64,000 nucleotides of DNA, taken from positions 913,501-977,500 of the forward strand of contig CALNXK010000134.1 of NCBI GenBank assembly GCA_942486035.1, written 5' to 3'. The position numbers and the translations under genes are program-made. This stretch comes from Porites lobata. Its lineage: Eukaryota > Cnidaria > Anthozoa > Scleractinia > Poritidae. Positions 57,263-64,000 of this stretch are shown here, in pieces (positions within the stretch are counted from its first letter, which is position 1; each line of letters opens with the position of its first letter). The notes below the pieces were generated by a model. That model was not told where the DNA came from and ran no database searches. It saw nothing but the letters and a program-made list of their open reading frames with translations.

Positions 57263-58185
57263 TTGAAACCCTTGACACCACGAAACCTATGACACCATGA
57301 AACTATTGACACCACGAAACCTATGAAACCATGAAACTATTGACATCACGAAACCTATGAAACCATGAAACCATTGACACCACGAAACCTATGAAACCAT
57401 AAAACCATTGACACCACGAGACCTATGAAACCATGAAACTATTGACACCACGAAACCTATGAAACCATGAAACCACTGACACCACGAAACCATGAAACCC
57501 TTGACACCACGAAACCTATGAAACCATGAAACCATTGACACCACGAAACCTATGAAACCATGAAACCATTGACACCACGAAACCTATGAAACCATGAAAC
57601 CCTTGAGACCACGAAACCTATGAAACCATGAAACCATAGACACCAAGAAACCAATGAAACCATAGAACTATTGACACCACGAAACCTATGAAACCATGAA
57701 ACCATTCACACCAAGAAACCTATGAAACCATGAAACTATTGACACCACGAAACCTATGAAACCATTGACACCGGGAAACCTATAAAACCATGAAACCCTT
57801 GACACCATGAAACCCATGAAACCATTGACACCACGAAACCTATAAAACCATGAAACCCTTGACACCACGAAACCTCTGAAACTATGAAACCATTTACACC
57901 ACGGAACCTATGAAACCATGAAACCATAGACACCACGAAACCTATGAAACCATGAAACCATGAAACCATAGACACCACGAAACCTATGAAACCACAAAAC
58001 ACATGAAACTATGAAACCATTGACACCACGAAACCTCTGAAACCATGAAACCTTTGACACCAGGAATCCTATGAAACCATGAAACCATTGTCACCACGAA
58101 GCCTATGAAACTATGAAACCATTGACATCACAAAACAGATAAAACTATGAAACCATTGACACCACGAAACCTATGAAACCATGTC
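57263..58185 (-). repeat. 34-bp minisatellite, right arm (opposite orientation)
   Basis: About 27 units, twice the length of the left arm. Unit variants (CGGGAAACC, ATGAAACCATGAAACC) show local unit gain and loss. The repetitive minus-strand translations such as VSMVSWFHGF are not proteins. Confidence 0.9.
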
Positions 58186-58277
58186 TCCATGACACTTTCA
58201 TTATGTGACATAGACATTGGTATATACTAATTAGCATAAATTCGTGCACTGTAACACCAAGTTGTAACCGTGAACAG

Positions 58278-58282
58278 CGCTA

Positions 58283-58316
<34 letters not shown>

Positions 58317-58649
58317 CCACCCAACACTATTCACCTCCTCTTCGGGGGATAGTTGTATACTGTGCAATGCTATCCAACTTAACAACATTTCAAAGGAATC
58401 AATTATGTTACTCCCAATAGAGCTGAGTGAAGCTGCCTTACATTTTGGATCCAGTTTGTACTTACACCATTTAACAACATTCATCGTCGTTCAAATTAAA
58501 CGTTATCATTTAGGAATTAAGATTACCTTTATGATAGCCACTGCATATCTGTTCAGTGGCTTCAGAGCCATTTTTACATTTTGTCAGTAATTTTAAGTTT
58601 TTGTTTAAACTTTTATTGGAGGCGGGTTGGCCAATTATCTACATGTATA
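58278..58649. repeat. Interspersed repeat with CGACGCTTCGCGTCTCGG hairpin
   Basis: The stretch begins with TATATACCTCGACGCTTCGC / GTCTCGGTATAT, a small hairpin, then ATTCACCTCCTCTTCGGGGG. It resembles a recurring coral non-coding repeat. The two overlapping ORFs are not supported. Confidence 0.4.
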
Positions 58650-58655
58650 CACTTC

Positions 58656-59692
58656 AGTAGTATAGGGCGCACCGGTTAGTTCCCTTTTTTGGGCAGGAAT
58701 TTCATTAACTTGGGTAGGAATAAAATTAACGCCAATGACGTCATAACCTTTTGTCTTTATCTCATGAATAAAATGCGCAGGGATGCCATTAAGATAAGGT
58801 CATGTGCTATTTTTAGTTGGTTTAGGATTTCTAGTTACTTTAAGGTCGATAAACGTCTTCGTTTTCGATTGGTTAGTTTGAAAATAATTGGTTAATTCAT
58901 ACTGTCTGAGGAGTAAAGTCAAACTTGTCTGTGACTTACAATCACGGAGGCGTAATGTAATTATGCAAGTCCTATTTCCTGCTGCTGTTATTGTCCTAGT
59001 TCCGGTTCACTGACTTTTGGCGGGCAAATCGTGCATATTAATGAGGGCAAAGACAAACTAGCTCTTTTTTACACTGCGCACAATGTTTTACCTACCCCTT
59101 CCTTTTCAATTTTATTTCCCCCCTCAATTGTTTCTTTTTCCCTTCTCTACAATTTTATTATTTTTCCTCCTCAATGTTTTTATACCCTCCTCCACAATTT
59201 TTTATTATTTTCGTTCCTCAATGTTTTTTATTCCCCTCCACCATAATTTTAATATTTTCCCTCAATTTCATTATTTTCCCTCCTTAATGTTATTATTCCC
59301 TCCTCTACAATTTTATCATTTTCCCTCCTCTTCCTCCCCCTCCTCCTCCTCCTCCTCCTCACTTCTATTGTTTTCCCTCCTCCACCTCCTCATTTTGATT
59401 GTTTTTCCTTTTCGTTCTCATTTTGATTGTTTTGATAGGGTCGATGTGGGGTCGATGTAGGGTCGATGTGGGGTGGATGTGGGGTTGATGTGTGGTCGAT
59501 GTGGGGTCGATGTGGGGTCGATGTAGGGTCGATGTGGGGTCGATGTGGGGTCGATGTAGGAGGGGGAGGAAGAGGAGGGAAAATAATAAAATTGTAGAGG
59601 AGGGAATAATAAAGACAAAAGGTTATGACGTCATTGGCGTTAATTTATTCCTGCCCAAAAAAGGGGACTAACCTGTGCGCCCTATACTACTC
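58656..59692. mobile_element. 1.04-kb element, pyrimidine-rich with minisatellite core, 6-bp duplication
   Basis: The ends AGTAGTATAGGGCGCACCGG and ...GTGCGCCCTATACTACT are inverted, as are the adjacent GGGCAGGAAT and AACGCCAATGACGTCATAAC blocks (about 100 bp in total). A perfect duplication CACTTC flanks it (58650-58655, 59693-59698). The interior has a CCCTCCTC-rich strand at 59090-59400, a block at 59282-59345 that pairs with 59560-59605, and a GGGTCGATGTGG array. No transposase; non-autonomous. Confidence 0.85.
59433..59562. repeat. GGGTCGATGT tandem array
   Basis: About 11 units of 10-12 bp (GGGTCGATGTGG, GGGTCGATGTA, variants GGTTGATGTG). The minus-strand ORF of HRPYIDPTST repeats is an artefact. 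Confidence 0.9.
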
Positions 59693-59698
59693 ACTTCC

Positions 59699-61383
59699 AT
59701 CTTTGTATCTATAGACTAAGGTTCAGCCTTGGGGTCGCTTTTTTTTTTAGACGAGAGACGTTTGTCCCATTTTGTCTCTCTTCACCCATTTGTATAAATA
59801 GAGTATCCCTGAAATTTGCTAGTATCCTATCCAGGCGGAAGACATGACGGGCTTTGCTCACCAAAAAAAAATATGCAAATTAGGCTAAGGGTAGATTGAA
59901 TCTACCCATGGCTTATGATTAACTGAAACGGGAGATCACAATTCGCGCCTTCATACGACTGAGGTGTTACTTTGGAATCCTCGGTAATTACTTTTTTCAC
60001 ACTTGCCGACATCCAAAAACACCCGGCGTGGGAATCACGAGACGTGTAAATAAGACATTTCTTGACATAATAAAAAGGTTTTCCAGATACGGACGCGCAT
60101 TTGTTGGCTTTACTCGCGTGGAGACACACGTCAACTGTTACTTCGCGCGAAATAGTATTCAGGGCATGGCTCTACTGTAAAAAAAACCCGCTCCTTATTG
60201 ATCGCACAACCATAATTATGAAAGGCGATAGCAAGAAAAATAACTATTACTCGAGTGGGATAATCGAAGATCAAGAACCAAACCTTGACGAGAGCGGGGT
60301 TTATATCTGTTACTAAAGAGAAAATGGAAATGAAACATAAACCCTTTGCCGACTCAGAAAATATTACGAGAAGCTAAAGTTTACCACCCGAGAAACATTT
60401 TAATGACGGCCTATAATCTATTCTGACGGGAGGAATGAAATTATTTGCAATTATGTCGATCGAACAGTATACTATCTTCTATCTATTACTGTGTGGTCGG
60501 CAGGAACATTACACAAAACGGCGTCAGCAACGAGGTTCGATGTTATAAATTAAGTACATTTACTTACCTGTGATAAATTAATGTTTACTCAACGAGAATG
60601 ATTTAATCCCAGAGAAACTACGATTCCCGAAACAGGAACATTTGGAATTCTTGGATATCAGTAACTACAACCGACTTACAACAGCTTCATTTTAATAGAG
60701 ACTTGATTCTGAAATAATAAACCGTGAGATCTAACGTAAAGCTCATAGGGCACGGCGAAGGGAAGGCAACCGGAGGGTTTGAAGTAATCTGGTGGCCCAA
60801 TCTTTTTTCCGGCACTAGCCACGGGAAGTTAACCCTAAGATTCTATTTTGCTAAAGTAATGCTTTGATTTATTTAACGTACGATAATTGACTCGGTTGTG
60901 TTTTACAAACACATTTTTTTGCAACCCAAGCTTCTTAATTAAGCCAGAGAACGGAAATTTTTGTCGTCGATTTTCATTGACAAAATCATTTGTAAGAACT
61001 AATAGACATGTGAGTGTTATAACTTTTCATTTGACGTTTTACAGTACGGATAGCTCTGTAACAAGCGGCAAGATAATATCATTTTTACATACATATATTA
61101 GCATCGTTTGAAATTAACGAATAATACTCATAATAAAAACGTTTTGATTGTGTTATCATGATTTTGGTTAAAACAATTTTGTCACACTGTGTCGCTGAAA
61201 GTTTATCTCAGTACCCAAGCAATAATTGTAACTAAAGTAAATTCTATGTGAATTTCTGAAAGAAAACTAAAGCAAATCAGTGTACACTCCATCGCCTGCT
61301 GCAAATTATAGCCCTGTATCAAACAAAAATAATTTCAAATCACTCAATAATGATGTTGATAATAATAGCAATAACAATAATAA
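59699..61383. other. No recognised gene
   Basis: AT-rich stretch with a short (AAT)n at 61370-61390. Several short ORFs lack support. Confidence 0.45.
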
Positions 61384-62545
61384 TAATAATCCGTCATCAG
61401 GTAACAATAGCCCATAAATGAACTGACCACCCAAGAGAAACAGAACCAGTTAGTCCAAGATGAAAATGATGAAAATTAGGTCCGGTCATCAGATAACAAC
61501 AGCCCACAAATGAACTGACTACCCAAGAGAAACAGAACCAGTTAGTACAAAATGAAAATGATGAAAATTAGGTCCTGTCATCAGATAACAACAGTCCACA
61601 AATGAACTGACTACCCAAGAGAAACAGAACCAGTTAGTACAAAATAAAAATGATAAAAATTAGGTCCTGTCATCAGATAACAACAGTCCACAAATGAACT
61701 GACTACCCAAGAGAAACAGAACCAGTTAGTACAAAATAAAAATGATAAAAATTAGGTCCTGTCATCAGATAACAACAGTCCACAAATAAACTGACTACCC
61801 AAGAGAAACAGAACCAGTTAGTACAAAATGAAAATGATGAAAATTAGGTCCTGTTATCAGATAACAACAGCCCATAAATGAACTGACTACCCAAGAGAAA
61901 CAAAACCAGTTAGTACAAAATAAAAATGATAAAAATTAGGTCCTGTCATCAGATTACAACAGTCCACAAATAAACTGACTACTCAAGAGAAACAGAACCA
62001 GTTAGTACAAAATGAAAATGATGAAAATTAGGTCCTGTCATCAGATAACAACAGTCCACAAATGAACTGACTACCCAAGAGAAACAGAACCAGTTAGTAC
62101 AAAATAAAAATGATAAAAATTAGGTCCTGTCATCAGATAACAACAGTCCACAAATGAACTGACTACCCAAGAGAAACAGAACCAGTTAGTACAAAATAAA
62201 AATGATAAAAATTAGGTCCTGTCATCAGATAACAACAGTCCACAAATGAACTGACTACCCAAGAGAAACAGAACCAGTTAGTACAAAATGAAAATGATGA
62301 AAATTAGGTCCTGTCATCAGATAACAACAGTCCACAAATGAACTGACTACCCAAGAGAAACAGAACCAGTTAGTACAAAATGAAAATGATGAAAATTAGG
62401 TCCTGTTATCAGATAACAACAGCCCATAAATGAACTGACTACCCAAGAGAAACAAAACCAGTTAGTACAAAATAATAATGATAAAAATTAGATTTTTCCA
62501 TTAGATAACAAAAGCCCATAAATAAACTGACTACCCAAGAGAAAC
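61384..62545. repeat. 92-bp tandem array, ~12.5 copies
   Basis: The unit contains AGGTCCTGTCATCAGATAAC, ACTGACTACCCAAGAGAAAC and AACCAGTTAGTACAAAAT. Repeats begin every 92 bp (for example at 61571 and 61663). First and last units are diverged, central units nearly identical, with two alternating variants (AATGAAAATGATG and AATAAAAATGATA). A pure satellite-like array with no ORF. Confidence 0.95.
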
Positions 62546-62701
62546 AGAATAATAACTGAAGCTAAATGTTTTCTTTAAATTGAAGTGACCAGAAAACAGA
62601 AATACCTCACTGTATTGGGAATAATTTGACAAAAAACAAACTTACCTCAAGTCTAATATCACTAATATGTAACTTAAGTCCGTTTTAGTCTTACCTCTAC
62701 C

Positions 62702-62953
62702 TTAAAGAAAAACAGAATTTACAAGGCCATCTGCTGGAATGCATTTCTGGCGAAGAAGACCAGTGATCAAACGGACGTGGAACGAAGCGACGTACACAGT
62801 AGCTGGCATCATGTTGAATTCCACTACGGCATAGGCCGATTTGGCGGGTTCAAGTTCCCGCGTTGCCACGTCTTTCGTCAGGAAATCTCCTAAATATTTC
62901 TTCTTTGGAGAAACCCGTCGGGAGGACTCCACATACTTCTTTTTTGAGTGCAT
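62702..62953 (-). CDS. Possible terminal exon, unknown protein
   Basis: A minus ORF of 83 codons reads MHSKKKYVESSRRVSPKKKY, LTKDVATRELEPAKSAYAVV, EFNMMPATVYVASFHVRLIT, ending VFL-stop. The basic start and mixed hydrophobic body look protein-like, and the frame remains open upstream for some codons. No splice acceptor or homologue is recognised. It could also be a transposon fragment. Confidence 0.3.
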   Translation of the reverse strand: MHSKKKYVESSRRVSPKKKYLGDFLTKDVATRELEPAKSAYAVVEFNMMPATVYVASFHVRLITGLLRQKCIPADGLVNSVFL

Positions 62954-64000
62954 GCCAATGCTTTTGGGGGTTCTAACCCTCGACAGACTCGAAATGGGAA
63001 ACGAAGACTCATACCGTCGACGGTCGCCTTCACTTCAAATGGTTTCGAAATCAAAACCACAGCGCTTTTGAACTTTGAAAGTCTCAGGTAGAATATTAAT
63101 TAATTAGTAAGAATTTAACTCGTTTACATCGCATGATCGCTGCCGGACCCTCAAAAACAAAAAAAAATCGTACATGTACGCTGCCGTCCATTCATTTGAG
63201 CTGCACTGGAAACGAGTTGCGGCGCTTTGCTACACACGTCACGTCATGTCTCAAGAGGGAACTCTGGTACTCGAGTATTAATATTTCCACATGAAATATG
63301 GGTCGCTCCTTCAAAAATTTTATCAAAGTGACAAAGGAAATATAAAATGCTTTAACGTAATGTCTTTTAAGCCTGGCGTGCCCCGTCCAAATCACCGGCA
63401 GTCCGATCTGGATTTGTTTATCGGTTTTACAGACCAACAGTATGTAAATTACTTTCTACGAGTAGATGAAGCGACCTTTTATTTTTAAGAAGATACATTT
63501 CGAATGATCAAAGTCTTTTTCATTTTAAACAGAAAGGTCACGCCGCAAAAAAACGGCTGCGTGGGATGCTGGCTCCTCGCCTTGCCTCGCGCTCAAACGA
63601 CGCGTCTCTCGCGGATACTTGGCATCTGGTTTACTTATTATGTTCCGGTCTTAATTAATTTTATGACACCAAGCAAACACCTTTCTATCGCGTACCAGGA
63701 CATCAATTTACGGCGCCTGCTGAGATTTTTTTTCTTGAGCAAAGCCCCTCATGTTATACTCCTAGGTGCTTCAACCCGCAAAAATTAGTTAAATTTTGTA
63801 AAAAGTTGAAGCTGGCTTTACCGTTTCCAAGTCGGTAAGAAGATAGTGTTCAACGACAAGTCTTCGAATAGTAGCTACACAAATAACAGTTCTGTGCTGT
63901 ACTATAAAATAAAATAAATACTTTTTTATCCTCCGCTTAAGGATTGCACAAAGAGATAAAACGGAAAACAACAATTCACCGTCTGTCCCCTTCAGGCTAT
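62954..64000. other. No recognised gene
   Basis: Short ORFs on both strands, none with domain content; right edge of the window. Confidence 0.4.

Larger units (their letters stand above)
56705..58269. mobile_element. Fold-back element filled with opposed 34-bp minisatellite arms
   Basis: The termini GGTTATTGCTTGGTGTTACG and ...CACCAAGTTGTAACC are inverted repeats that continue about 115 bp (ATTATGCTAATTAGTATAT; AATGTCTATGTCA; AATGAAAGTGTCA). A perfect 8-bp duplication GTGAACAG flanks the unit (56697-56704 and 58270-58277). Between the ends lie only 34-bp repeats of the type GTTTCATGGTTTCATAGG + TTTCGTGGTGTCAATG. They run in one direction to about 57262 and in the opposite direction from there to 58180, so the whole element is a giant imperfect hairpin. 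No gene. Confidence 0.9.

Noticed and set aside
57686..58002. ORFs with repeated MVSRVSWF-like peptides
   Set aside because: They are translations of the 34-bp minisatellite; phase and sequence follow the repeat unit.
59083..59460. 125-codon plus ORF rich in Phe, Pro and Ser
   Set aside because: It is the pyrimidine-rich strand of the 1.04-kb element; no domain and biased composition.
61384..62545. CRISPR-like array
   Set aside because: The whole 92-bp unit is repeated with no unique spacers, and the genome is eukaryotic.

Overview
The window is AT-rich animal DNA: spliced exons with GT/AG borders, long introns, and a very dense load of old and young transposons. The mix of transposons and the cysteine-paired fibronectin type III (FN3) exons suggests a cnidarian, most likely an anthozoan such as a stony coral. 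This is inferred from family resemblance; no database search was possible.

Host genes. Two related FN3 genes lie at the ends and point away from each other. At the left, two phase 1-1 FN3 exons are on the minus strand (3031-3330, then 662-952); that gene runs off the left edge. At the right, four phase 1-1 FN3 exons (45567-45863, 46630-46947, 47176-47481, 52163-52459) are on the plus strand, followed by an exon coding for a cysteine-containing extracellular module and one membrane helix (53589-53989). That layout resembles cnidarian FN3 proteins that continue into a potassium-channel-like pore, but no pore exon is visible in the window. The roughly 42 kb between the two genes contains almost only mobile DNA, plus a few weak orphan exon candidates.

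Mobile DNA, left to right: a 5'-truncated CR1/L2-like LINE (4640-6845); a PIF/Harbinger element with both of its genes in decayed form (about 7105-10390); palindromic MITEs (11.1-12.9 kb); a DIRS-like tyrosine-recombinase retroelement (16.55-18.9 kb); a MITE nested in a MITE (19434-19754); a large inverted structure with 8-bp CTGCAAGT arrays (26832-31188) that holds copy A of a transposon coding for a RAG1 N-terminal-type zinc domain (27400-30678); a second DIRS fragment (31735-34350) split by a 2.0-kb element with a perfect 9-bp target duplication (32306-34308); a LINE fragment (35.1 kb); a 4.4-kb element with about 1-kb inverted repeats and TTAA duplications (39692-44078); a 263-bp MITE with a 9-bp duplication (45185-45447); copy B of the RAG1-domain transposon inside an FN3-gene intron (47782-51364, 7-bp duplication); a tRNA-like SINE (54.4 kb); a LINE 3' end (55.2-56.1 kb); a fold-back element made of a 34-bp minisatellite in two opposed arms (56705-58269, 8-bp duplication); a pyrimidine-rich element with a short minisatellite core (58656-59692, 6-bp duplication); and a 92-bp tandem array (61384-62545).

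The best candidate for a little-described system is the pair of 3.3-3.6 kb elements with shared termini AGTCCGGGCCACAACC. They carry a two-exon gene whose CxxC...CxxC...H...C protein matches the zinc-binding region just N-terminal to the RAG1 core, comparable to the N-RAG-TP elements reported from Aplysia. Copy B shows that the protein once continued into a further domain, now broken by stops and shifts.
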